DNA from: Bacteroides sp.
GTDB lineage: Bacteria > Bacteroidota > Bacteroidia > Bacteroidales > Bacteroidaceae
Direction of reading: 5' to 3'
Length of the DNA stretch: 64,000 nucleotides
NCBI RefSeq assembly: GCF_030151085.1
Contig: NZ_JASLER010000013.1
Location: forward strand, 1-64,000
Position numbers and translations under genes: made by a program. Of this stretch, positions 35,901 through 42,956 are shown piece after piece. The notes beneath the pieces were generated by a model. It was not told the DNA's origin, did not search any database, and saw nothing but the letters and a program-made list of their open reading frames with translations. Position 1 is the stretch's first letter; the number at the start of each line of letters is the position of its first letter.

Positions 35901-36038
35901 AATTTCCTTTCGTGCGGTGGCATCCAAAAATCTCCCGATTTCCTGGCGGGTTTCCGTCGGAAGCTCTTGCGCACCTCCCATTTGGGGGAGAAGGGAGGTG
36001 GCGAGCAAACAAAGTAAAAAAAGACGTCTTACATTCAT
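32934..36038 (-). CDS. Amidase_3-like protein with inserted golvesin/xanthan-lyase-type domain
   Basis: The 1034-residue exported protein is often annotated as xanthan lyase. I read it as an N-acetylmuramoyl-L-alanine amidase whose Zn core is split: His162 (LWQSHGYYY) and Glu185, then LENAGAYVLLPRERD, an inserted golvesin-C-terminal-like beta domain (about 240-378), then His495 (FAFHSDAG) and Glu578 (VPTMLLELLSHQNF), the expected amidase_3 ligands and catalytic Glu. A fibronectin-III-like domain (about 628-712) and a C-terminal domain of unknown type (about 720-1034) follow. It would strip peptides from MurNAc before uptake. A heptanucleotide repeat encodes part of the linker at about 411-421. 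Confidence 0.72.
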   Translation of the reverse strand: MNVRRLFLLCLLATSLLPQMGGAQELPTETRQEIGRFLDATARKEISVGRIKIDSVAVEGNTLQLFANMNCAYIPFREDNVADIYKGVSSLLPTEFAKYNLQIRTNDHSIEELIPQALRSKKDKKVKTFNPITTKPLVTEISAPYAPTNGLQNRHIALWQSHGYYYEPKLTRWEWQRARIFQTVEDLYTQSYVLPFLVPMLENAGAYVLLPRERDSQTEEIIVDNDGCLNNHSIYTEKIADKVWMQGNGNGFAHLRNQYVDFENPFNEGTFRTIETIKKGKESTAEWIPEIPQAGQYAVYVSYQTLPNSADDALYTIHHKGGVTRFKVNQQMGGGTWIYLGTFGFNAGKNDECKVTLSNLSAKAGQVVTADAVKIGGGMGNIARSISSEGATENLKSSDTQNLTGEGSAAHSQLSTFNFQLPEVSGYPRFCEGARYWLQWAGMPDSVYSDSHGKNDYTDDYKSRGIWVNYLAGGSSVNPTEKGLNIPVNMAFAFHSDAGTTLNDSIIGTLGIYYTDAYNKVFSNGASRYLSHDLTDLIQSNIVRDIRTQYEPSWTRRGMWNQSYYEARVPRVPTMLLELLSHQNFADMRYGLDPRFRFTVSRAIYKGMLQFLCSQYNMEYVVQPLPVDHMALRLINENEVELTWQPVADPLEPTATAEKYIVYTRIDDGDFDNGVLVDKNSYRAILPSGVVCSYKVVAVNKGGKSFPSEMLSAGRAFNTKGTVLVINGFNRISAPADFVAAAPADTLLAGFLDDLDHGVPYVKDISYIGKMKEYRRSIPWMDDDASGFGDSYSNYETQVIAGNTFDYPAVHGSAILKAGYSFVSCSDEVVEKGQAILNDYKYIDLILGKECQTKMGRGGVKSLEFKTFTQPMQDAIAAYCNQGGNIFVSGAFVGTDLWDNRLAKAETAEQKAIADTDKKFATDILKYKWRVGQAAIMGKVKCVASPFATLTGNYSYYNELNPNSYVVEAPDAIEPATKDAYTIMRYSENNLSAGVAYKGAYKTCVLGFPFESIRTDSERDALMKAVLTFFNENK
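34778..34804. repeat. Heptanucleotide repeat inside amidase-like gene
   Basis: GTTGAAA occurs three times in direct tandem, followed by GTTGAG. The unit is 7 bp, so gain or loss of one copy would shift the reading frame between the two halves of the amidase core. Confidence 0.85.
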
Positions 36039-36047
36039 GATGATGCA

Positions 36048-37520
36048 TTAAGTTAATTGTTCTTTATTCTTTTTTCTAATCAATAGGCAAAGTCCGAATG
36101 CGGTAATTAGTGCATTAATAATAAGTAGTTCAAAGCTAATCTGGTAACCATTGAACCATTTTTCGCTATTGCTTTGTAGAATGTAGCAGATAATGGGGGA
36201 CATTACTGCAACGATAGGTACCCAGCGGTCATACACAGGTTGCTTGCAAGCCATACCAAAAATGAACATACCTAAGATAGGACCGTAGGTATAGGCGGCG
36301 AGGCTATAAACAGCATTGATTGCGCTATCGTCGTTCATTTCGTAGAAAATAATAATGACGATAACCATTAGTAGTGACATTACGAAATGAACGAGTTTAC
36401 GTGTCAGGGTCAGGTCTTCATCCTTTTGCTTTTCATTGGCTTTCAGTATGTCAATGGTAAATGAGGTAGTAAGGGCAGTGAGGGCAGAACCGGCAGCAGA
36501 ATATGCAGCGGCTATCAGTCCAATGATAAATATGATGCCGATAAACAAGGGGAAGCCGTCACTCCAGGCTATTTTTCCAAAGAGCGCATCACCTGCTATT
36601 TTTCCTTCATTTGCCAGATGAGTATCAGCATACATATAAAGTAATGTTCCTAATACAAGGAATAGACCGATTACAAAGATTTGTATAAAAGAACTGAGTA
36701 TCATGTTCTTTTGTGAATCGCGGAAGTTCTTACAACTCAGCGTACGTTGCATCAAGTCTTGGTCCAGTCCGGTAGCAGCTACAATCATAAATATACCTGC
36801 AATGAACTGCTTCCAGAAATAGTGCCCATTATTAGGATCATCGAAGAAGAATACTCGGCTGGTAGGATGACTGGCTACAGCTGCCGGTAATTCGAAGAAA
36901 CTCAAGTTGAGGCTGTTCGCAATAAATATGATACAGCAAACCACTGATAAAATAAGGCAGAATGTCTTTAATGAATCCGTCCAAATCAATGATTTTACAC
37001 CTCCTTGGAAAGAGTATAACCAAATCAGTGCAACCGTTAATACGACATTGAGTGAGAATGGTATATGCAATGGATTGAAAACCAGTGTTTGCAATACTAC
37101 ACATACTACAAAGAACCGTACTGATGCTCCCAGCATTTTAGAAACGAAGAAGAACCATGCACCTGAGCGGTAAGAAGAAAGTCCGAAACGATTCTCCAAA
37201 TAGCCATAGATACTAACAAGGTTCATCTTATAGAACATCGGTATAAGTACAAGCGCAACGACAACAGCACCTACAAAAAATCCAAGAACCATTTGCATGT
37301 AAGAGTATCCTCCTGCAAGCACAGCACCCGGCACAGAGATGAATGTCACACCTGATATACTGGCACCAATCATAGCTATGGTTACCATGTACCACGGTGA
37401 TTTACGGTTCCCGGTGAAGAAACCGGCATTGTCTGCCTTGTGCCCCGTAATCCAGGAGATTACAAAAAGAAGTGCAAAGTAGAATGCGATAGTCGCAAGT
37501 ACGATCAAAGCTGTAGTCAT
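36048..37520 (-). CDS. Sodium/solute symporter (SSS family)
   Basis: The 490-residue inner-membrane protein has about 13 hydrophobic segments and the SSS pattern: TGHKADNAGFFTGNRKSPWYMV, given here as FFTGNRKSPWY, then GASISGVTFISVPG, GYLENRFG and ATGLDQDLMQRTLSCK. It uses the Na+ gradient to import a small solute. Between a NamZ gene and the amidase gene (9 bases away), it may carry MurNAc, a muropeptide fragment, a peptide or lactate; which one is open. Confidence 0.82.
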   Translation of the reverse strand: MTTALIVLATIAFYFALLFVISWITGHKADNAGFFTGNRKSPWYMVTIAMIGASISGVTFISVPGAVLAGGYSYMQMVLGFFVGAVVVALVLIPMFYKMNLVSIYGYLENRFGLSSYRSGAWFFFVSKMLGASVRFFVVCVVLQTLVFNPLHIPFSLNVVLTVALIWLYSFQGGVKSLIWTDSLKTFCLILSVVCCIIFIANSLNLSFFELPAAVASHPTSRVFFFDDPNNGHYFWKQFIAGIFMIVAATGLDQDLMQRTLSCKNFRDSQKNMILSSFIQIFVIGLFLVLGTLLYMYADTHLANEGKIAGDALFGKIAWSDGFPLFIGIIFIIGLIAAAYSAAGSALTALTTSFTIDILKANEKQKDEDLTLTRKLVHFVMSLLMVIVIIIFYEMNDDSAINAVYSLAAYTYGPILGMFIFGMACKQPVYDRWVPIVAVMSPIICYILQSNSEKWFNGYQISFELLIINALITAFGLCLLIRKKNKEQLT

Positions 37521-37580
37521 GTTCTTCTAAATTAGGAATTGAGAATTAATAATTAAAAATTGCAGGGGAAGAGGAAATAA

Positions 37581-38747
37581 TTATTCTTGGTAGAGAAGAT
37601 AAGGTTTGCGTTGTACCTTGAACTTTTCTACGTCATCTTTCCACATTGCTTTGATCTCATCGGCACTTTTACCTTCTTCTATCATTTTACGTACATAGTC
37701 TGTTCCTACCAGCAGTTCGAAGAATGAACGGAAGAAGTGATCACCCATATTCAGATTTTTATATGCGTCAATTACGTAGCTCAAATCGATTCCCCGTTTC
37801 CATATCTCCTCATCACTCATCGTGCTGAGGTTTACACCATGACAGAGTTTGTTAAGCTGGGGTGGATTTTTGGCTCCGGAAATGCTGCGTGGCGTGAAAC
37901 TATACTTGTATCCTGTCATGTTAGGATGGCCATATACCTGGAATGGGAGCGAAGTTCCTCTACCTAAACTGACCGGAGTTGCTTCAAAGTAGCAAGTCGA
38001 AGGATACAGATAGATGGATGTCATATTCGGCAAGTTGGGAGATGGAGGAATGGGCAATCTGTACATCGTTTGGTGTGTATAGTTTTTGCAAGGTATAACG
38101 GTCAGGTCGCATATGCGGGAAGCCGGTAACCAACGTTCACCGTTAACCATCAGTGCTAGTTCACCTAAAGTCATGCCATGTACAATGGGAATGGGCAACC
38201 AGCCTACTCCGGATTTGAATTTCATATCCAGAATCGGACCATCTACGTAATGTCCGTTTGGATTGGGGCGGTCTAAAATCAGGACTTTGCGGTTATATTC
38301 GGCACAAGCATCCATTAACCTGCACATGGAAGCATAGTAGGTGTAGAATCTTAAACCTACGTCTTGTATATCTACAATCAGGATATCGAATTTACGCATG
38401 GAAGTGTCGCTGGGTTTGCCTAATTTTCCATCGTAAAGGGAGAGGATAGGAACTCCTGTTTTTTTATCTACCGAACTGGATACATGTTCGCCTGCATCGG
38501 CATCACCTCGGAAACCATGTTCCGGCGAAAAGATAGCCACTACATTAAATTTATTTTCCAGCAGGATGTCTAGTAGATGTTTTTTTCCGATCATTCCTGT
38601 ATGATTCGAAAAAATAGCAATTCGTTTACCTTTCAGGATAGGAAAATACTCGGAAGTCTGTTCATCACCTAAAATTACTCGTTCTTCTTGAGCCCGACAA
38701 AATAAGGAACTACATAGAATTAATGTCAAAAGTAGCAGTTTCTTCAT
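37581..38747 (-). CDS. namZ: Second NamZ-family exo-beta-N-acetylmuramidase
   Basis: I set the start at the ATG at 38747 (MKKLLLLTLILCSS..., 388 residues), since the 22 upstream residues of the longer frame precede a good signal peptide ending RAQ. Conserved NamZ parts are IAIFSNHTGMIGKKHLLD, FSPEHGFRGDADAGEH (Glu76-His77), ILIVDIQDVGLRFYTYYAS and LDRPNPNG. It is the promoter-proximal gene of the salvage cluster. Having two diverged NamZ proteins suggests different fragments (for example with or without peptide) or different locations. Confidence 0.88.
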   Translation of the reverse strand: MKKLLLLTLILCSSLFCRAQEERVILGDEQTSEYFPILKGKRIAIFSNHTGMIGKKHLLDILLENKFNVVAIFSPEHGFRGDADAGEHVSSSVDKKTGVPILSLYDGKLGKPSDTSMRKFDILIVDIQDVGLRFYTYYASMCRLMDACAEYNRKVLILDRPNPNGHYVDGPILDMKFKSGVGWLPIPIVHGMTLGELALMVNGERWLPASRICDLTVIPCKNYTHQTMYRLPIPPSPNLPNMTSIYLYPSTCYFEATPVSLGRGTSLPFQVYGHPNMTGYKYSFTPRSISGAKNPPQLNKLCHGVNLSTMSDEEIWKRGIDLSYVIDAYKNLNMGDHFFRSFFELLVGTDYVRKMIEEGKSADEIKAMWKDDVEKFKVQRKPYLLYQE

Positions 38748-38779
38748 AATAGTATTGTTAAGGAGAATATTAACTGCAA

Positions 38780-38812
38780 CAAAGATAAGCTTTATTTTTA
38801 ATATCAAAAACA
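38780..38812 (-). promoter_or_regulatory. Promoter of peptidoglycan-salvage cluster
   Basis: The reverse strand has TTGATATTAAAAATAAAGC followed by TATCTTTG (38780-38787), a full -7 match about 33 bases before the namZ start codon. Nearly the same 50-base sequence precedes the phosphatase gene at 42017-42048, with a related one at 58969-58998. Confidence 0.65.
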
Positions 38813-38899
38813 CTTATTTGGGAAAATTTAGTATTATCAATTTTAATTTGCAAATTATCAAATGCGCGTTCTTTTGACATATAAAGAGAGGCATCTGTT

Positions 38900-40678
38900 T
38901 CAGGGCTGATACCGGGTAGTTGTCATTGGACCGGCTTCATCGCTGAATAATCTATATAGTATAGGGTCTTGCAACAAAGCTTTTAGCGAATGTTGTTTTC
39001 CATCTACCAACACTTCGTCACGAATCAGTCGTACTCCATGACTATAGTCTACATATCCGATGCCATGAGCCGCACTTAATGGCTGTATGGGCTTGCCATC
39101 TTGATAATGCCAACCATAAATGAATAATCTACCCGGTTCATTAGTAATTCGGTTGGTTATCACAATATCCTTTTTGTGTCCGGATATCAGAGTGTACAAA
39201 GGTTTTCCGGAGGCTTGTCGTGCGGATTCTATGATAGAATCGTGACAGGCAAATATCGGTATGGTAGTCATTGTAGAGTCTGGAGTCATGGGGTGAGGGG
39301 TGAGTTTAATCCGGCTATGGTAATGGATAAAGTCGGACATCTTCCGGGTAGGTAAAATTGCTCCGTACAACTCCGCTAATTTTTGAGCAGTTCTTGGTAG
39401 CATAGGGATACGAAGGAAATCCGTATCAGTGCCGATTGCCAGGAAATCTGGTAGTACACATAAAGTAACCTTGTGCCATATTCCTTCAGCGTCTTGCAAA
39501 CTATCTGTCAAATAAGTAGGCTGCCTGAATGAATTCGGTAGATTTCCATCTGTAATTTCCTTGTAAATAGCAGAGTCACGTTCTTCTGCGCTCATATCCA
39601 TTACTTGATGAACAAACTGGCTACCGGTGGCAGCTCCTTTTTTTCGAGGAGGAAACTGGAACACAGAAGGTACTACTACTGAATCCTGCCGATAAGCGTC
39701 ATAAACTTTTTCTCCCATGAACCGGTAACCGTCACCTTCATATTTTGTTCCCGAAAGCACTGATTGTATATATCCATTCCGCTCTACCAGTACCGTGTGA
39801 TATATTTTACGTTCCGGGTTTTTCCTGGAATAGAACTGAATTCGCCGATTGTCCGCTGTATAATAGATGATGCTGTCGTTTTTCGTTCTGTTCCATTTAA
39901 GCGGTTTCAGATTTTTTTTCAAGTATTTTCTCATTAAAAAAGTGCGATGCCAGGTTCCTCCTTTCTTCGAGACAAATGGCTTTCCGTTATATAAGGCATT
40001 GGCATCATCATAACAAGCTACAAATAGCTTGTTTTCGGCAGAAGTTGCTAACCACTTTTTTAACTTTTCTCCGTATCGTATATCATCCCAGTTGTAATTA
40101 CTATCAATAAAAGATATTTTTTTTACATAGGTTGGTATTTCGGAACTAGCATCCATAAAGCCGAAGATGAAATTTCCTCCTCCACTGTGACTGTTTAATT
40201 CTATATGGGGATTGTAGTCCGAAAACAACTCAAGCAGGTATTCCACTACTTCTTTTATTTTCCGATCCCGCTCCGGTTCGGCTTTCCTCCAACTGCCCCA
40301 ACTTTTGGTGTTGGCTTCCAAATAGACTGTCACCCAATTGCATGACTGGTCTACCTTTCTGATGTATCGTGTTTGTGCTCCGATATGCTGAATGTGGTAG
40401 TGCCAGTCATCTCCTTTTGCAGGCAATTTTCCGATGGTCCAGTCAGTGCTATTGCCGTTTGGCAATGCATATAATACAAGCTTCGTCGGTTTATCCTTAT
40501 CGAAGTCAGCCCTCGAAGGGGCATTGATTTGAATCTTGACTCCCGGCGTATAAACAAAATTCATGATTTGTTCTTCAAAATAGGGGCTGACTACAAAACC
40601 AGATAATCCAGCGGCTTCCTGCGCCTGGCTGATAAAAGAAAAACATCCTATAAGGATTAATAATAAGATTCTTTTCAT
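38900..40678 (-). CDS. Putative exported alpha/beta-hydrolase, function unknown
   Basis: I set the start at 40678 (MKRILLLILIGCFSF..., 592 residues); the longer frame would overlap the phosphatase gene. It has a signal peptide and an N-terminal alpha/beta-hydrolase-like part with LVLYALPNGN and a SHSGGGNF elbow (Ser165 as likely nucleophile). The C-terminal 170 residues (FIHYHSRIKLTPHPM, GHKKDIVITNRI, GIGYVDYSHGVRLI) form a separate conserved-looking domain with many His and Asp that I do not recognise. It lies 28 bases after the phosphatase gene. A decayed copy of its last codons is found at 49813-49857. Confidence 0.65.
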   Translation of the reverse strand: MKRILLLILIGCFSFISQAQEAAGLSGFVVSPYFEEQIMNFVYTPGVKIQINAPSRADFDKDKPTKLVLYALPNGNSTDWTIGKLPAKGDDWHYHIQHIGAQTRYIRKVDQSCNWVTVYLEANTKSWGSWRKAEPERDRKIKEVVEYLLELFSDYNPHIELNSHSGGGNFIFGFMDASSEIPTYVKKISFIDSNYNWDDIRYGEKLKKWLATSAENKLFVACYDDANALYNGKPFVSKKGGTWHRTFLMRKYLKKNLKPLKWNRTKNDSIIYYTADNRRIQFYSRKNPERKIYHTVLVERNGYIQSVLSGTKYEGDGYRFMGEKVYDAYRQDSVVVPSVFQFPPRKKGAATGSQFVHQVMDMSAEERDSAIYKEITDGNLPNSFRQPTYLTDSLQDAEGIWHKVTLCVLPDFLAIGTDTDFLRIPMLPRTAQKLAELYGAILPTRKMSDFIHYHSRIKLTPHPMTPDSTMTTIPIFACHDSIIESARQASGKPLYTLISGHKKDIVITNRITNEPGRLFIYGWHYQDGKPIQPLSAAHGIGYVDYSHGVRLIRDEVLVDGKQHSLKALLQDPILYRLFSDEAGPMTTTRYQP

Positions 40679-40706
40679 GTTATTGGTAGTCCTCCTTGAT
40701 CCATAT

Positions 40707-41984
40707 TTAAAGTTTAACATTATCCAGCGCATTTCCATGGCGGTCGTATAATGTAAGCTGTAACTGGTTGTCGTTAGCTTTCAATAACAAGGCGCCCACT
40801 GTCCGGGCTCCCTCAGACCACCGGAATTTTATCAAATCCTTGTTGTCCGTCCATTCTTTGAGCTCTTGTCCGCGTTCGTTGTCCGATGAGGGTGTCTGTA
40901 TATAAACGGTTCCTTTGCTTCCGTCAGTCTCGGCTCCTTTATAAAGTGCATTGGTACGTGCATAAATGTGGTTGTTTCCGCTGATGGCTAAATCGACGCC
41001 ATATTCATCGAACAGGTGGTTCCAGCGTTCGTATTGTGATGTCCGGCCATCGGTTGCGAAAAACCATTGATAGTGTTCCATGACGATGATAAACTTGCTG
41101 GGATTGGACTTTATTGTTTTCTTTACCCAGGCTTGTGCGGCGGCAAGTCCCTCTTCACTACGCATACTCTCGTTGTTGAGCATTATAAACAATGCGTTAC
41201 TGTATTTAAAGTAGTAACAAACTCCCTTTTCGCCTTTATAACCATTCTCGGGATTGTTGTTGGCGTAGTGAAAGTAGTCGTTGGAAAGTCGGGTTGATTT
41301 GCGGTCCATATTGTCATGGTTGCCGTTTACACCTGCCCACATGTATTTTAAAAAAAAGGATTGGCCATACAAATCCCGCCAGAAAGAATAACTGCCGCCC
41401 CAAGCGCAGATATCGCCCACATGCAAAATGAGATCGAAATCATCGTTGTTACGTTTTTCAAGTGTCCTTAGCATTTCCATAGCCGATTCAACACGCTTTG
41501 GGAGAGGAGTGTATGCATGAAAATCAGAAATGATAGCAGCACTCCACTCTCCTGAGGATGGAGCTGTTTTAAAGTAGCGGACTTTTCCTGTATTGCCGGT
41601 ACCACACTTATACATATATTCTGTACCCGGCTCAAGGTTTTTCAATTCGACTGTATTACGCAAGAAGCGCACGTTTTCATAAAAGTCCTCACCGGAAGCT
41701 TTTTTAGAGAAAAGACTATCGTAAGCCGTGCAAAGTTCCTGCTTTGCTTTTATTTTTCGAGCTTGCTTCCAGTTGATGTCACTACGCTTTGTATAAATGC
41801 AGTAACTCTTTCTGCTGTTCAGGTCTGTATGCCAGTTTATGCGGACGCAATGGGTTGCGGACTCTCCGGGGTTGGCTATTACTGTGTATGCGCTATCAGT
41901 AATGCTCTGTTGGTTATTTTGTGCCGAAGCTGTGTGTGCGATGCTTAAGACCATCGCTGCGAAGATGATTGATATACATTTCAT
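40707..41984 (-). CDS. Purple-acid-phosphatase-like metallophosphoesterase, exported
   Basis: The 425-residue protein has a signal peptide (to about ASAQ), an N-terminal fibronectin-III-like domain (CVRINWHTDLNSRKSY, TEYMYKCGTG) and a calcineurin-like phosphoesterase domain: IISDFHAYT, HVGDICAWGG, GNHDNMD, MEHYQW and SGNNHIYARTN. The last motif has Asn where GHxH usually has its first His. This is the domain order of purple acid phosphatases. It is the first gene of a pair with the putative hydrolase, under a promoter resembling that of the salvage cluster. Confidence 0.82.
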   Translation of the reverse strand: MKCISIIFAAMVLSIAHTASAQNNQQSITDSAYTVIANPGESATHCVRINWHTDLNSRKSYCIYTKRSDINWKQARKIKAKQELCTAYDSLFSKKASGEDFYENVRFLRNTVELKNLEPGTEYMYKCGTGNTGKVRYFKTAPSSGEWSAAIISDFHAYTPLPKRVESAMEMLRTLEKRNNDDFDLILHVGDICAWGGSYSFWRDLYGQSFFLKYMWAGVNGNHDNMDRKSTRLSNDYFHYANNNPENGYKGEKGVCYYFKYSNALFIMLNNESMRSEEGLAAAQAWVKKTIKSNPSKFIIVMEHYQWFFATDGRTSQYERWNHLFDEYGVDLAISGNNHIYARTNALYKGAETDGSKGTVYIQTPSSDNERGQELKEWTDNKDLIKFRWSEGARTVGALLLKANDNQLQLTLYDRHGNALDNVKL

Positions 41985-42016
41985 GATATTATGATTAAGA
42001 AGGAATTAGTAGCAAC

Positions 42017-42048
42017 AAAGATAGATTTTGTTTTTAATATCAAGAACA
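42017..42048 (-). promoter_or_regulatory. Promoter of phosphatase-hydrolase pair
   Basis: The reverse strand reads CTTGATATTAAAAACAAAATC then TATCTTTG (42017-42024), about 33 bases before the start codon. Sequence and distance match those before namZ at 38780-38812. Confidence 0.65.
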
Positions 42049-42157
42049 TATATTTGAATATATTTAGGAATATAATGTTCTTTATATAGTATTCTTCTCG
42101 TTGAACTTAAAATATGAATAGGTTACATTCTAAACAGGCATGCTTATCCTTGTTTTT
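42049..42157. other. Non-coding AT-rich gap
   Basis: No gene is seen. The 15-mer ATATAGTATTCTTCT (about 42085-42099) recurs near 51304-51318, upstream of the ATPase gene. Confidence 0.4.
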
Positions 42158-42270
42158 CGGACACCGAGGAAGGGCTTGTTCCCCGGTGTCGAGCAAGGGG
42201 TTCCTCGGTGCCGAACCCTTCCTTCCTCGGTGTCGGAGAAGTACCCTTGTCAGAGGGGACTCTGACGAGG
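42158..42270. repeat. Degenerate 22-bp tandem array, CGGTGTCG type
   Basis: CGGTG(T/C)CG cores occur at 42184, 42206 and 42228, exactly 22 bases apart, with an inverted relative (CACCGAGG) near 42162 and a palindrome GTCAGAG...CTCTGAC near 42250 in the same register. GC content is far above the surroundings. An apparent 60-codon frame across it is not a credible gene. Confidence 0.75.
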
Positions 42271-42455
42271 GATGGTTCATAAGAAAGAGAGTTTGATTAA
42301 ATACATTATCACATTGTTTTCTTAGATACAGAAATAAACTGAATTTCCATTTTGCTCATACCCCTGTGAGATATGCACAAAGAGTGTTCATAGGAAGTGT
42401 ATTTTATTTACCATTGTCATTCCAGTTACTCATACTTTCTTTTACCCCTTCTAGA
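42271..42455. other. Non-coding gap between two repeat arrays
   Basis: Nothing recognisable apart from AT-rich sequence; no promoter consensus or gene is seen. Confidence 0.4.
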
Positions 42456-42565
42456 ATACCTTCTGAGAGGGGAGGTAATGACTCAGGGACTGAAAGGCAT
42501 TCAGTCCTTGAGTGAAAGCCTTTCAGTCCCTGACTGAATCCGGTTCATTCAGTGAGTGAGATAAG
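42456..42565. repeat. Degenerate 22-bp tandem array, TTCAGTCC type
   Basis: Units begin at 42478, 42500, 42522 and 42544, exactly 22 bases apart, with cores TTCAGTCC and TGA(C/G)TGAA; a weaker unit may begin at 42456. The 14-bp sequence AGGGACTGAAAGGC (42485-42498) is the exact reverse complement of 42518-42531, so part of the array can also form a hairpin. Confidence 0.75.
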
Positions 42566-42750
42566 AACTCTTTGCCGGGAGATATATTTATGGACTTATA
42601 TGTAAAGATTATGCACTCGTTTCTTTCATTCATAACCCTGAACGAAAGAAATAGATCAGGCTTTTGCAATTCAATTCTGTTTGAGTATAAAATCTGAGGG
42701 CTTTCATACAAGCGGTCTTTGGATGATAATTCATAATTTAGTAGTACATA
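42566..42750. other. Non-coding gap
   Basis: AT-rich sequence with no supported gene; the small reverse frame here overlaps the repeat array and lacks any recognisable feature. Confidence 0.4.
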
Positions 42751-42835
42751 ATAACGCCCATCTATTTTGATACAAACGGGTGGGCGTTATCTTTCTTTTA
42801 AATCCAAATAAAAGAAATGTCCGGTTCGCTTGCCG
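42751..42835 (-). terminator. 3' trailer element with hairpin after M57 protease gene
   Basis: ATAACGCCCA (42751-42760) pairs perfectly with TGGGCGTTAT (42781-42790). On the protease side it is flanked by a block containing AAATCCAAATAAAAG and TTCGCTTGCC, which recurs almost unchanged beside the hairpin at 52016-52102. It probably marks transcript ends. About 120 bases lie between it and the protease stop codon. Confidence 0.55.
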
Positions 42836-42956
42836 GTTTTTTGTGTAATAAATTCATACTTATTTGCTCAGAAAGCAATCTTGTTGTGAGTTATGAAGTG
42901 TCTTTAGTTTGTCAAACAATGAGATTCTCGACATTGGTAAATTCGCATGTAGAAGC

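Noticed and set aside
32934..36038. Annotation as xanthan lyase
   Set aside because: Only the inserted beta domain supports that name; amidase-like metal ligands and operon context point to peptidoglycan.
42114..42296. 60-codon frame across the CGGTGTCG array
   Set aside because: The frame exists only because of the GC-rich repeats; no start signal or signal peptide is present.
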